DNA from: SB21 sp964415295
GTDB taxonomy: Bacteria > CLD3 > SB21
Length of the DNA: 64,000 bases
Reading direction: 5' to 3'
Assembly: GCA_964415295.1 (NCBI GenBank)
Contig: CAYPYN010000004.1
Span: 248,001 to 312,000 of the forward strand
Shown: one piece after another, positions 8,143 to 17,053 of the stretch
Layout: the number at the start of each line of letters is the position of its first letter
Numbering within the stretch: the stretch's first letter is position 1
The notes under the pieces: generated by a model
What the model saw: only the letters and a program-made list of their open reading frames with translations
Told to the model about the DNA's origin: nothing
Database searches by the model: none
Position numbers and translations under genes: made by a program

Positions 8143-9996
8143 ATGAATTCCATGGTGAAATTCTTTCTGGCGATGGTAATAATCACTTCCTCCTGCACTG
8201 ATAAAAACGTTTCAGAGACCATCCATTTCAAAGACCCTCACTCCTATGCGCGTCCGGATGAAGCCGTTGTGACTCATTTGGAACTCGATATCAAAGTCGA
8301 TTTTGCAAACAAGCAGATCCTTGGTAAAGCCAGCTACCAATTCACTAACAAAACCGGCACCGATACGCTTCGACTGGATTCGCGCGGTCTTGATATTCAG
8401 AAGATCACTCTCAATAAAGAAGAACAACCTACCGTTTTTCAGCTTGGCGTGGCTAATTCGCAGCTTGGAAGTGAACTCAAGATCGTGATAACTCCCAAAA
8501 CGGAGCTGGTGCATATATATTATTCAACCACGAAAGATGCCGACGCACTTCAATGGCTGGATCCCCCACAGACCGCTGGGAAAAAATACCCGTTCCTATT
8601 CACACAATCCCAGCCGATATTGGCGCGAACATGGATCCCGTGCCAGGACAGCCCCGGCATACGTATGACCTATCGTGCCAAGGTTCAGTGTCCTCCTGAA
8701 TTGATGGCCGTGATGAGCGCTGAAAACGCCACGGCAAAGAACGCGGATGGAATCTATGTTTGTAACATGCCTCAACCGATCCCGTCCTATTTGCTCGCTT
8801 TGGCGGTGGGAGATATTGAATTCCGATCTCTAGGAAATCGAAGCGGCGTATATGCCGAACCTGCCGTGTTAGAAAAAGCGGCGTATGAATTCAGTGACAC
8901 AGAAAATATGATCGAGACGGCTGAAAAACTATACGGACCGTACCGCTGGGGGCGTTATGACCTGATCGTTCTTCCTCCGAGTTTTCCTTTTGGCGGAATG
9001 GAAAACCCGCGTCTGACCTTTGCCACACCCACGATCATCGCGGGCGATCGCTCACTTGTGTCGCTGGTCGCGCACGAACTGGCCCATTCCTGGTCGGGCA
9101 ACCTGGTCACCAATGCTACCTGGAGCGATGTCTGGCTCAATGAAGGATTTACCATCTATTTCGAGAGGCGGATCGACGAAGCGTTGTTCGGAAAAGAGTT
9201 TGCAGAAATGGAAGCCGTACTGGGATATCACGACCTGCAGGATGCCCTGCCGGACCTGAAGGACACTCCTGAATACACGGCTCTATATGTGGATATCTCA
9301 TCCAACGATCCGGATGTGTTATCACCCGACATCATCTATGAAAAAGGGTATCTCTTCCTCAGGATGATGGAAGAAAACATCGGACGCGACCAATGGGACC
9401 GCTTTTTGATCAGTTACTTCAACCGCTTCGCGTTTAAACCGATGACCACAAACCGATTTTTGGAATACGTCCGAACGGAATTGATAAAGCAAGACACGGC
9501 ACTCGCATTGACACTTAAGATCGATCAATGGATATACGGACCGGGTATCCCGGACAACGCTCCCTTGGCCAAGTCGGACGCTTTTCAAAAAGCGGATGCT
9601 CAGAGACAGGCCTGGTTATCAGGCACACCGGCTTCAAAGTTGGAGACGGCCGGCTGGCATTCGCACCAATGGATCCATTTTGTAAGGAATCTGCCGGAAA
9701 AGATGACGCACTCTCAAATGAAAGAACTGGACGATACATTTGGATTTTCAAAAACGGGAAACTCAGAGCTGGCTTTTGCATGGCTGATCCACGTTGTTGA
9801 CAACCGTTATACTCCCTCTTATGGAAAGCTTGAGTCATTCCTTAAGGAAATCGGAAGGAGAAAATTCGTAGCGCCTCTCTATGCCCACCTCGCCAAGACC
9901 GCAGACGGACTGGCATTTGCCCGCGAAATTTACGCACAGGCTAGATCAACCTACCACCCTATTACTTACCTCAGTGTGGACAAAATCATCAGATAA
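8143..9996 (+). CDS. M1 family zinc aminopeptidase, leukotriene-A4-hydrolase-like, probable lipoprotein
   Basis: A 617-residue M1 aminopeptidase. The exopeptidase motif GGMENP is near residue 285, followed by HELAH (His311, His315) and Glu334 as third zinc ligand in NEGFT. Overall order and the C-terminal helical part resemble the LTA4H/cold-active aminopeptidase branch. The N-terminus is hydrophobic and ends ITSSC (Cys18), so it is probably a lipoprotein, although the -3 residue is not ideal. An in-frame ATG nine bases downstream is an alternative start. A second, larger M1 peptidase with a barrel lies at 30.5-33.7 kb. Confidence 0.9.
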   Translation: MNSMVKFFLAMVIITSSCTDKNVSETIHFKDPHSYARPDEAVVTHLELDIKVDFANKQILGKASYQFTNKTGTDTLRLDSRGLDIQKITLNKEEQPTVFQLGVANSQLGSELKIVITPKTELVHIYYSTTKDADALQWLDPPQTAGKKYPFLFTQSQPILARTWIPCQDSPGIRMTYRAKVQCPPELMAVMSAENATAKNADGIYVCNMPQPIPSYLLALAVGDIEFRSLGNRSGVYAEPAVLEKAAYEFSDTENMIETAEKLYGPYRWGRYDLIVLPPSFPFGGMENPRLTFATPTIIAGDRSLVSLVAHELAHSWSGNLVTNATWSDVWLNEGFTIYFERRIDEALFGKEFAEMEAVLGYHDLQDALPDLKDTPEYTALYVDISSNDPDVLSPDIIYEKGYLFLRMMEENIGRDQWDRFLISYFNRFAFKPMTTNRFLEYVRTELIKQDTALALTLKIDQWIYGPGIPDNAPLAKSDAFQKADAQRQAWLSGTPASKLETAGWHSHQWIHFVRNLPEKMTHSQMKELDDTFGFSKTGNSELAFAWLIHVVDNRYTPSYGKLESFLKEIGRRKFVAPLYAHLAKTADGLAFAREIYAQARSTYHPITYLSVDKIIR

Positions 9997-10117
9997 TACG
10001 TCAGTATTTTGACAGTAAGTGTCATCATATTGACTATTATTGTTGTTCCATGGCATCAGTTTTTTGACAATGTATTTTTATACTATTGTTATTAAACATA
10101 TTAATAGAATAGAGAAA

Positions 10118-10153
10118 ATAGGCATAAAAATTGTATTAAGTATTTATACCTAT
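10118..10153. promoter_or_regulatory. Inverted repeat upstream of lone receiver gene
   Basis: ATAGGCATAAA (10118-10128) and TTTATACCTAT (10143-10153) pair at 10 of 11 positions across a 14-base gap. It sits in an AT-rich spacer 66 bases before the probable TTG start of the receiver gene. It may be an operator or a leader hairpin; it has no terminator T run. Confidence 0.35.
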
Positions 10154-10218
10154 TATGGGTTCACACTAGTACGGTTCCTTGATTTCAGAAATTGAGAGTT
10201 ATACTAAAGGGTTTCGAA

Positions 10219-10701
10219 TTGGCCATTTATGATGTTAATCGAACGCCTTACGGTTCGAATGATAATAGAAAGAAGAGCAGAACCATACTGTTAATTGATG
10301 ATGATGAATTGGTCGGCCAAACGGTCGGCCTAATGTTAACCACATCAGGATACAATGTTCGTATTGCCAACAACGGTCATGACGCCCTTAAGCTATTCCA
10401 TAACGAACCGATTGGTCTTATCATTTCAGATCTGTTTATGCCAAGTTTTTCTGGCTGGGATTTCATCGAGCAGGTACGTCAAATATCAAAAAGTGTCCCG
10501 GTATTCATTTTTACCGGCTTCCTGGATGAATTGATTCATGAGCAGAAGAAGCGGGTCGAATCGCTGGGCATCAATGAAATACTTTTGAAACCGATCAGGA
10601 TGAAAGACCTGATCGATAAAGTTGCGCCGTATGTCGGATGCAAAGAGATGCGCGCAACGAGACATACACAACCATCGCCCCCCATTTCCCCTTTCTTATA
10701 G
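10219..10701 (+). CDS. Stand-alone response regulator receiver protein
   Basis: About 160 residues containing one CheY-like receiver domain. The acidic triplet Asp27-Asp29 is in LLIDDDE, the likely phosphoacceptor is Asp71 in ISDLFMP, and the conserved lysine is in LLKPIRM. No DNA-binding or enzymatic output follows; the tail is a short basic and proline-containing stretch. I chose TTG at 10219 because AAAGGG lies seven bases before it; the frame is open further to a TTG at 10192, and there is no ATG before the domain. No kinase is adjacent. The gene ends at a strong terminator. Confidence 0.78.
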   Translation: MAIYDVNRTPYGSNDNRKKSRTILLIDDDELVGQTVGLMLTTSGYNVRIANNGHDALKLFHNEPIGLIISDLFMPSFSGWDFIEQVRQISKSVPVFIFTGFLDELIHEQKKRVESLGINEILLKPIRMKDLIDKVAPYVGCKEMRATRHTQPSPPISPFL

Positions 10702-10710
10702 TGAGAACCG

Positions 10711-10747
10711 ATAGCGTTGAGCCAAAAGCTCAACGCTATTTTTTTTT
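10711..10747 (+). terminator. Rho-independent terminator after receiver gene
   Basis: Perfect 12-pair stem ATAGCGTTGAGC / GCTCAACGCTAT with loop CAAAA, followed by nine T. It also rules out translation of the next gene from any start upstream of 10747. Confidence 0.95.
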
Positions 10748-10773
10748 CACGGAGGGCCTCAGGAGACATCGTA

Positions 10774-11928
10774 ATGGAAGCTATTGGTATTAACAGCAAC
10801 GTTCACGCCGGCGGAAAGATTTTTCATATTCAAACGGCAGCCGATCCGGCCCGCCGTCTGTTCCAATCGGAAATCTTCGAGAAGGGCCGCGTCATCATGG
10901 TCCAGAAACGCGACGTTGATCCGGCAGGAATCAGGGATTGGGATAAGGAAAAGATCAAAGAATTCCTTAACGAGTTTCACCAGGAGATCGCCTGGGAGAT
11001 TGAGCTTCTTTTTTTCATCCGCGACAAAATAAAGACCATTAAACACGCCGTTTCGCACAACAAGATGGGACTCATTTTTCTCCGCAAGGGTCTTTTTGAT
11101 GAAGCCGTTGCCGAGTTTGAACATGCCATCGAAAAGAATCCCGAACTGGTGGAATCTTACAATAATCTGGGTCTTGCTTTGACGCAAACGGGAGAATTTG
11201 AAAAGGCCATTACGGTCCTCCAAAGGGGTTGCGAGATGGAGCCTCGTTTTGCGGACCTAAAGAATAACCTGGGATTGGCATACTCCAGGGCCGGCCAGTA
11301 TACCCACGCTCTTTCGGCTTATGAATCGGCCCTATCGATCAATCCCAAATACACAGATGCCCACTTTAATACCGTGATCACTCTGCTGGAAAGCATTGTC
11401 AAAAGCCCTTACGCCGAAGATCTTCCTCCGGTTCCTGCACGAAAATCAACGGCATTTCACATTCTCGAAAAAGTCTCAACGTCTGATCCGAATTTCACCG
11501 GCATGCAATTTTATGCCTCCCGTTTTGAGAAAGCGGTCACGTTCATACATGCCGGCGATCCTATGAAAGCCGTCGAGATCATTCACGAGATAAAAGAAGC
11601 GGTGGGCAAACCGAATCTGGATGAGATCATGCATGGATTCTACCTGAAGTTCCTTTTTGGCGGCGCAGGCAAAAATGAGAACATACTGGAGCAATACAAG
11701 ATAAAACTGGAAAAAGCCGTCGAACATAATCCCGATTACGCGGACCTGCATAACTCGCTCGGTCTTCTTTATCTGATCCAGTGCCGGAATCTATTCCTGA
11801 AGGCGATGATGCAATTCAAAAAAGCTTACGAGATCAATCCCTCATACAAGAGCGCGTACAAGAATTTCAGGCTCGTACACAACGACGGGCGGGAATTCCT
11901 GAACCTGCTCAGGGCTATTATTAAATAG
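10774..11928 (+). CDS. Tetratricopeptide repeat protein with a short N-terminal domain
   Basis: A 384-residue soluble protein. The start at 10774 has CAGGAGA seven bases upstream and lies after the preceding terminator. Residues 1-45 form a small domain (NVHAGGKIFHIQT, then RVIMVQKRD) similar to N-terminal segments I have seen on other uncharacterised TPR proteins. Three consecutive TPRs follow (about residues 88-190, with NNLGLA and INPK signatures) and another near the C-terminus (NSLGLLYL). TPRs mediate protein-protein contacts; the partner is unknown. No signal peptide is seen. Confidence 0.82.
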   Translation: MEAIGINSNVHAGGKIFHIQTAADPARRLFQSEIFEKGRVIMVQKRDVDPAGIRDWDKEKIKEFLNEFHQEIAWEIELLFFIRDKIKTIKHAVSHNKMGLIFLRKGLFDEAVAEFEHAIEKNPELVESYNNLGLALTQTGEFEKAITVLQRGCEMEPRFADLKNNLGLAYSRAGQYTHALSAYESALSINPKYTDAHFNTVITLLESIVKSPYAEDLPPVPARKSTAFHILEKVSTSDPNFTGMQFYASRFEKAVTFIHAGDPMKAVEIIHEIKEAVGKPNLDEIMHGFYLKFLFGGAGKNENILEQYKIKLEKAVEHNPDYADLHNSLGLLYLIQCRNLFLKAMMQFKKAYEINPSYKSAYKNFRLVHNDGREFLNLLRAIIK

Positions 11929-11929
11929 C

Positions 11930-12562
11930 TTATTTTTTGTATTTCTCAATCGCGTTTTCACGCATTGCCTTCCCCTCCTCCGCTGTGAATTCCATTCTCA
12001 CATCGATATATCCGGGATACGTCAACGTATAGCCGGCAATATCGATTGAGGGTTTTACCTTCAGCAAAATATGGGTCGGGTTGTCGCCCTGACCCGCGAC
12101 ATTGAAAGCCAGATTGACCATGGCATCGCGCGACTTGCCCTTCAAAGCCTCCTTAAGATCGGCCGTAATCTGGATGGGTATCTCAGCCACCTGAGCCGGT
12201 ACGATCTCAACCTTCTGATCCAGGACGCCGGAAACCATTTCATGTTCGTCGATGAATAATATCCATTCCAATTTATTCATGGCAGCGGTTTCGGTATTTG
12301 GATTCTTGGCCTGCAAATTGAGTGTGAAAGAGAGCGGTATGGATTTCGAACCAAGCACATTCGCGATCTCGGCGGCTTTCTTCAAACTCAAGTCCTTGAG
12401 CGATTTGACGTTGTGGATCTTGACATCCCCCAGACGCGTACCTTCGACCGAGGCGATCTTAAATTCGCACTTGGCAAAATTCTTGGCTTCCTGAATTTGC
12501 TTTGCAACGCCGCAGCCGGCCACAAGAAAAGCCAGCATCAAAACCGTAGCCTTTTTTTTCAT
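11930..12562 (-). CDS. LEA-2 domain lipoprotein
   Basis: A 210-residue protein with a lipoprotein signal ending LVAGC (Cys17). The mature part resembles the LEA14/water-stress hypersensitive-response fold, with the diagnostic phrase FTLNLQAKNPN and a later VPAQVAEIPI strand. Such domains form immunoglobulin-like beta sandwiches; bacterial versions are usually periplasmic lipoproteins of unknown role. It converges with the TPR gene with only one base between the stops, and shares a strand with csaA upstream. Confidence 0.8.
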   Translation of the reverse strand: MKKKATVLMLAFLVAGCGVAKQIQEAKNFAKCEFKIASVEGTRLGDVKIHNVKSLKDLSLKKAAEIANVLGSKSIPLSFTLNLQAKNPNTETAAMNKLEWILFIDEHEMVSGVLDQKVEIVPAQVAEIPIQITADLKEALKGKSRDAMVNLAFNVAGQGDNPTHILLKVKPSIDIAGYTLTYPGYIDVRMEFTAEEGKAMRENAIEKYKK

Positions 12563-12586
12563 GATCTTCCCTCCTTAAACGATTGA

Positions 12587-12916
12587 TTAACTTATTTTGG
12601 ATCCGTTCTTCACTTTTTGATCAACATTGAGTAATATCACTTCATCCCCATTCTGCACAACTCCCAGTACGAGACATTCGGAAAAGAAATTGGCGATCTG
12701 CTTCGGAGGAAAATTCACAACGGCAATGACCTGCTTCCCTACCAGTTCATCTTTATTGTAAAGTCTGGTGATTTGCGCGCTGGACCGTTTGATGCCCAGC
12801 TCACCAAAATCTATCTCCAATTGGTAGGCCGGTTTCTTGGCTTGCGGAAATTCTTCTGCACGCACTACGGTTCCAATTCGTATATCGACTTTTTCAAAAT
12901 CATCCCGGTTGATCAT
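12587..12916 (-). CDS. csaA: CsaA-like tRNA-binding / chaperone protein
   Basis: A 109-residue OB-fold protein of the CsaA family, homologous to the tRNA-binding domain of MetRS and PheRS beta. Typical segments are DIRIGTVVRAEEFPQAKKP at the N-terminus and VNFPPKQI with LVLGV towards the C-terminus. Length equals the family norm. CsaA has been linked to export-related chaperone activity and tRNA binding. Its ATG is 4 bases downstream of the stop of the serine hydrolase gene, implying cotranscription. Confidence 0.92.
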   Translation of the reverse strand: MINRDDFEKVDIRIGTVVRAEEFPQAKKPAYQLEIDFGELGIKRSSAQITRLYNKDELVGKQVIAVVNFPPKQIANFFSECLVLGVVQNGDEVILLNVDQKVKNGSKIS

Positions 12917-12920
12917 ATTC

Positions 12921-13988
12921 TCATGGATTTTGTTCTGTCGCCGGTATGATGTAATTTATTAATAAACTGTCCGCTAAGGAACGGGTTGTCTGAGCCGTTT
13001 GAGCGTTAACATTGGGGTCTGCCGTAAAAGCAAAAACGAGTTTAAGATCTTTGACCACGTAAATCATCTGTCCGCCGTATCCATAAGCATATACCACTTC
13101 GTGATTCCCGCCCATCATCAGCCACCATAGATAACCGTACGGTACGCCGTCACCGCCCATGGCATCTTCTCCGCTGTCTTCGACCCACCGGCGGCATACG
13201 ATAGATCGGCCGTCGTAACAGCCGTCATTCTGATACAGAAAACCGATCTTGGCCATATCCGTTAAGGTCAGGTACAGTCCCGTACCTCCAAGACAAAAAT
13301 CGTGGGGATCACGATCCCACCGTGATGTCCTGATTCCCAGCGGAAGAAAGAGATGTTCCGAGGCAAATTCCAAGGTACTTTGGCCGGTTGATTTGGTAAG
13401 AATGCCGGATATCAAATGCGGATTGGATGAATTGTAGTTGAATATACTACCGGGCGCCGCGGCCATCGGAAGCAGGATCGCGGATTGCATGTAATCTCCG
13501 TAAAGCCGGTCCGCCGTCTCATTCCACTGAAATCCCGAGCTCATGGTCAAAAGGTGCCGGATGGTTATGCTCCGTTTTTGACCATCAGTAATCGTGTCAA
13601 AATATTCCGGAAAAAATGCTTTGATCTTTACATCCTCGTCGTCGATGAATCCGTTTTGAATCGCAAGGCCGGTCAGAATTCCTACCACGCTCTTCGTCAC
13701 GGATCGAACCGCAAAGGAGTCGTTGGCATCTTTCCCATTGAAATATCTTTCAAACACCACACCGCCGTTACGTACAACCACCATACCGTACGATTGGGGC
13801 AACTCGCTTGCTAACTCACCGGCCAATACCAGCGTCAATGAGTCCATACCTTCCGCTGAAGGCATGGAACTTTCTATAACATCCCTGTTCGCGGTCATAG
13901 AACATTCGCAGTTGGAACGGCGAGCGTCGTAACACGAAGTAAGAAAAAGGGCCGCTACAAAGAGAAACGGGATGCCCGGAACCTTCAT
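12921..13988 (-). CDS. Class C beta-lactamase-fold serine hydrolase, lipoprotein
   Basis: A 355-residue serine hydrolase of the CubicO/beta-lactamase-related family. The start at 13988 has AGGGGA upstream and gives a lipoprotein signal ending FLTSC (Cys19); an upstream in-frame ATG at 14018 would push the signal inward. The nucleophile motif is SVTK (Ser96, Lys99). The second motif reads YNSS rather than the YSN of true class C enzymes, as is common in esterase and peptidase relatives. Likely acts on peptides or esters in the periplasm. Resistance to beta-lactams should not be assumed. Confidence 0.88.
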   Translation of the reverse strand: MKVPGIPFLFVAALFLTSCYDARRSNCECSMTANRDVIESSMPSAEGMDSLTLVLAGELASELPQSYGMVVVRNGGVVFERYFNGKDANDSFAVRSVTKSVVGILTGLAIQNGFIDDEDVKIKAFFPEYFDTITDGQKRSITIRHLLTMSSGFQWNETADRLYGDYMQSAILLPMAAAPGSIFNYNSSNPHLISGILTKSTGQSTLEFASEHLFLPLGIRTSRWDRDPHDFCLGGTGLYLTLTDMAKIGFLYQNDGCYDGRSIVCRRWVEDSGEDAMGGDGVPYGYLWWLMMGGNHEVVYAYGYGGQMIYVVKDLKLVFAFTADPNVNAQTAQTTRSLADSLLINYIIPATEQNP

Positions 13989-14130
13989 TGATTCCCCTAG
14001 AAAATATTGAGTTTGCAATTTACTCTTTTCAAAAAAAGACGTATTTTGAAATAACTTGTTCCAATTGGAGTTTACAAAAAAGCAGATAAAAATACATTCA
14101 AAAACTATTTAAGAAAGTAGGCACTGAGAT

Positions 14131-15645
14131 ATGAATTTTTCCTCTCAAGCTAATACGGAACAGTTCAAAAAAGAATTCGAAGAGTTTCTCAAAGAAAAAT
14201 ACGGCGCCAAAGATGTGGAGCAGGACTCGCTTGGCCACAAGGCCGGCACAAAGGGAGAGAAAAAGTCCGACGGTTTTAATTTCGATCTAAAACCGGAAGA
14301 ACTGGAAGCTTACCTTAACCAATTCGTCGAATGCCAGGAGGATGCGATCGAAGTCATCGCCACCAAGATCGCAACGCATTACAACAGAATGAAGCTTGAA
14401 GATACGCTGACTGAGGAACAAAAACTGGTCGGAAACATCAAGAGCAACGTACTGCTCATCGGGCCAACCGGCGTCGGCAAGACCTATATCGTCAAACTGA
14501 TCGCCAATAAGATCGGCGTCCCGTTTGTTAAGGGCGACGCAACCAAATTCAGTGAGACCGGTTACGTTGGCGGCGACGTCGAGGATCTCATTCGCGATCT
14601 CGTCCGCGAAGCGGACGGCGATATCAAAAGTGCCGAATATGGAATAATCTATTTGGACGAGATCGACAAGATCGCCTCCGCAGCCAATATGCGGGGAATT
14701 GATGTATCCAGAACGGGCGTACAGAGGAACCTGCTGAAACTGATGGAAGAATCGGAAGTGGATCTCAGAGTACCCCATGACATGGCATCCCAAATGGAAG
14801 CCGCCATGGAAGCACAGAAGACCGGGAAGGTCACGCGTAAGAAAGTCAACACGAAGAACATCCTTTTCGTGGTCAGCGGCGCCTTTTCCGGCCTGGAAGA
14901 GATTATTAAGAAGAGGATCAACAGCAAGAAGATCGGTTTTGGGGCCGACCCTACTTCCGTTAATCAGATGGGTAAATCGGAACTTTTCCGCAAAGTCAAG
15001 ACAGAAGATCTGATCGAATACGGGTTCGAATCGGAATTCGTCGGCCGCCTTCCGGTCATCACCGTACTCAACGAATTGTCCGTTGATGCGCTCTTCAATA
15101 TTCTTAAGAACCAGAACAGCAGTGTCACCATTAGCAAGAAGCGAGATTTCGAATCATACGGTATTGATATCGAATTTGAGGATGACGCGCTCCGGATTCT
15201 TGCCGAACGCGCTTACAACCAGCGAACGGGTGCGAGGGGTTTGGTCAATATCATCGAGAACGTGCTGATCAAATTTGAAAAAAAACTGCCTTCGACTAAA
15301 ATTAAGAAGTTCAGAGTCACAAAAGCTGTGGTCGAAAACCCTGAACTTGAACTGAATAAACTGCTGACCTATAGTTCTATGAAAGAATTCCAGGAGGAAT
15401 TTCTCACTTCTCACGGCATAGTACTGGAGTTCAGTGACCAGGCTATCAATAAGATATCCAGGAAGGCTCATCAGGACAAATCGACCTTCCGTTCCGTTGC
15501 CCGTCAACTATTCAAAGATTATGAATACGGTCTCAAGCTGGCCGGAAAAACCAATTTTTTAGTCAGTGATGAGGTTATCGAAGATCCAAAAAAATATCTC
15601 GACGATCTCATTAAAAAATCATACAGCCTAAATCCTAGATCATAG
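14131..15645 (+). CDS. ClpX-like AAA+ ATPase lacking the zinc-binding domain
   Basis: A 504-residue AAA+ protein of the ClpX/HslU clade. Walker A GPTGVGKT is at 111-118, the substrate pore loop GYVG at 134-137, Walker B YLDEID at 164-169, and sensor 2 GARG at 377-380. The loop KKIGFG (IGF, residues 268-270) matches the ClpP-docking loop of ClpX. The usual N-terminal four-cysteine zinc domain is absent; residues 1-50 are charged and low in hydrophobics. About 20 extra residues (around 200-225) sit before the IGF loop, and roughly 100 follow the AAA small domain. It probably unfolds a specific substrate for ClpP. A thiolase gene starts 9 bases downstream. Confidence 0.85.
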   Translation: MNFSSQANTEQFKKEFEEFLKEKYGAKDVEQDSLGHKAGTKGEKKSDGFNFDLKPEELEAYLNQFVECQEDAIEVIATKIATHYNRMKLEDTLTEEQKLVGNIKSNVLLIGPTGVGKTYIVKLIANKIGVPFVKGDATKFSETGYVGGDVEDLIRDLVREADGDIKSAEYGIIYLDEIDKIASAANMRGIDVSRTGVQRNLLKLMEESEVDLRVPHDMASQMEAAMEAQKTGKVTRKKVNTKNILFVVSGAFSGLEEIIKKRINSKKIGFGADPTSVNQMGKSELFRKVKTEDLIEYGFESEFVGRLPVITVLNELSVDALFNILKNQNSSVTISKKRDFESYGIDIEFEDDALRILAERAYNQRTGARGLVNIIENVLIKFEKKLPSTKIKKFRVTKAVVENPELELNKLLTYSSMKEFQEEFLTSHGIVLEFSDQAINKISRKAHQDKSTFRSVARQLFKDYEYGLKLAGKTNFLVSDEVIEDPKKYLDDLIKKSYSLNPRS

Positions 15646-15654
15646 AGGTTTTTT

Positions 15655-16941
15655 ATGAAAAACGTAGTCATCGTCGACGGCGTGCGCACGCCTTATATCA
15701 AAGCCGGTACTCTATTCAACAAACTGACCGCGGTGGATCTTGGAAAGATCGCTATGCGCGAACTGTTGGCACGCACGAATCTGGACACAAAACTGATCGA
15801 TGAAGTCATCGTTGGCAACATCGCCCAGCCGCCGGAAGCGACCAATATTGCGCGCATTATCGCACTGGAAGCCGGTATTCCAAAAGATGTACCGGCCTTT
15901 TCGGTGGGACGCAATTGCGCCAGCGGGATGCAGGCCATCGTCGATGCTTACTTGCGCATCATAGCAGGCCATGCCGATATCATAGTGGCCGGAGGTGTGG
16001 AATCCATGAGTAAGATCCCTCTGCTCTTCTCTGAAAAAGCAACGGACAAATTTGCCAGCATCTTCAAAGCGCGGTCCGTATTTGAAAGACTAGGTGCTAT
16101 CGCACAATTCCGACCGGGGGACTTCAAGCCGGTCATCGGGATTTTGCTGGGCCTGACGGACGGCTACTGCGGACTCAATATGGGCGAAACGGCGGAAGTG
16201 CTTGCCAAAGAATTCGGCATCACGCGCAAGGAACAGGACGAATTTTCGGTTATGAGCCACCAACGTGCCGAGAAAGCCACCAACGATGGAATTTTAAAAC
16301 AAGAAATGGTACCGGTTTACCTGCCGCCGTCGTATAAAAAAGTTGTCGATGAAGATAATGGAATCCGCAAGGGTCAAAACATGGAAGCACTGGCCAAGTT
16401 AAGACCGGTTTTCGACCGGAAATTTGGGACCGTCACGGCCGGAAACGCCAGCCAGATCACAGACGGTGCCTCATTTGTCCTCGTCATGTCAGAGGAAAAG
16501 GCTAAGACTTTGGGTTATGACATTCTGGGTTATGTCCGCGGATTCGGATTCGCCGGATTGGATCCGGAGCGTATGGGATTAGGACCTGTATTCAGCACGC
16601 CCGTTGCATTAAAACACGCCGGACTCACCATGAAAGATATGCAGCAGATCGAGATCAACGAAGCTTTTGCCGCCCAGGTCATCGCCAATGAACGGGCCTT
16701 CGCTTCCAAGAAATTTGCCAACGAAGCGCTCAATCAATCCGAGGCCATCGGAGAGATCGACCGCAATAAACTCAATGTCAACGGAGGTGCCATTGCTTTG
16801 GGACATCCGGTTGGTTCATCAGCCACGAGACTGGTGCTTACTTTGCTCAAGGACATGAAACGCAAGAACCTGCAGTTTGGTCTGGCGACCCTTTGCATCG
16901 GCGGCGGACAGGGCGGCGCGATGGTAGTAGAAAGAAAGTAG
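15655..16941 (+). CDS. Acetyl-CoA acyltransferase (thiolase, FadI-like)
   Basis: A 428-residue thiolase. The acyl-accepting cysteine lies in GRNCASGMQAI (about residue 88), and the C-terminal His and Cys are in NGGAIALGHPVG and CIGGGQGG. The insertion after the nucleophile and overall length match the FadI/trifunctional-enzyme-beta branch rather than AtoB. It would cleave 3-ketoacyl-CoA in beta-oxidation or condense acyl-CoAs. No FadJ-type partner is adjacent; instead it is 9 bases behind the ClpX-like gene, with AGAGG before its ATG. A second, shorter thiolase is at 26.7 kb. Confidence 0.92.
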   Translation: MKNVVIVDGVRTPYIKAGTLFNKLTAVDLGKIAMRELLARTNLDTKLIDEVIVGNIAQPPEATNIARIIALEAGIPKDVPAFSVGRNCASGMQAIVDAYLRIIAGHADIIVAGGVESMSKIPLLFSEKATDKFASIFKARSVFERLGAIAQFRPGDFKPVIGILLGLTDGYCGLNMGETAEVLAKEFGITRKEQDEFSVMSHQRAEKATNDGILKQEMVPVYLPPSYKKVVDEDNGIRKGQNMEALAKLRPVFDRKFGTVTAGNASQITDGASFVLVMSEEKAKTLGYDILGYVRGFGFAGLDPERMGLGPVFSTPVALKHAGLTMKDMQQIEINEAFAAQVIANERAFASKKFANEALNQSEAIGEIDRNKLNVNGGAIALGHPVGSSATRLVLTLLKDMKRKNLQFGLATLCIGGGQGGAMVVERK

Positions 16942-16953
16942 AAGGCAAAGCTG

Positions 16954-17047
16954 AACCACGGAGATGCCGAATCATGAAAATTCGATATCATAAACTTTTT
17001 GTTCCCCAATCTAATTTAATTCTCTCGTTCTCCGTGTCTCCGTGGTT
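16954..17047. repeat. Paired inverted intergenic repeat, CCACGGAGA type
   Basis: AACCACGGAGA at 16954-16964 is repeated in inverse orientation as TCTCCGTGGTT at 17037-17047. The right arm, read on the minus strand, continues CACGGAGAACGAGAG, giving a near 8-9 base periodic pattern. The element fills almost the whole gap between the thiolase and moeB-like genes and reaches to 7 bases from the latter's ATG. Confidence 0.6.
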
Positions 17048-17053
17048 AAAATT

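Noticed and set aside
9997..10080. TTGACA boxes and TGACA/TGTCA dyad as promoters of the receiver gene.
   Set aside because: Several TTGAC-like words occur in this AT-rich stretch and none has a good -10 box at the right distance.
10717..10773. An upstream start for the TPR gene.
   Set aside because: It lies inside a strong terminator hairpin; the ATG at 10774 has a good ribosome site.
12921..13988. Beta-lactamase conferring drug resistance.
   Set aside because: Only the SxxK motif and fold are shared; the second motif differs from class C enzymes and the family is mostly esterases and peptidases.
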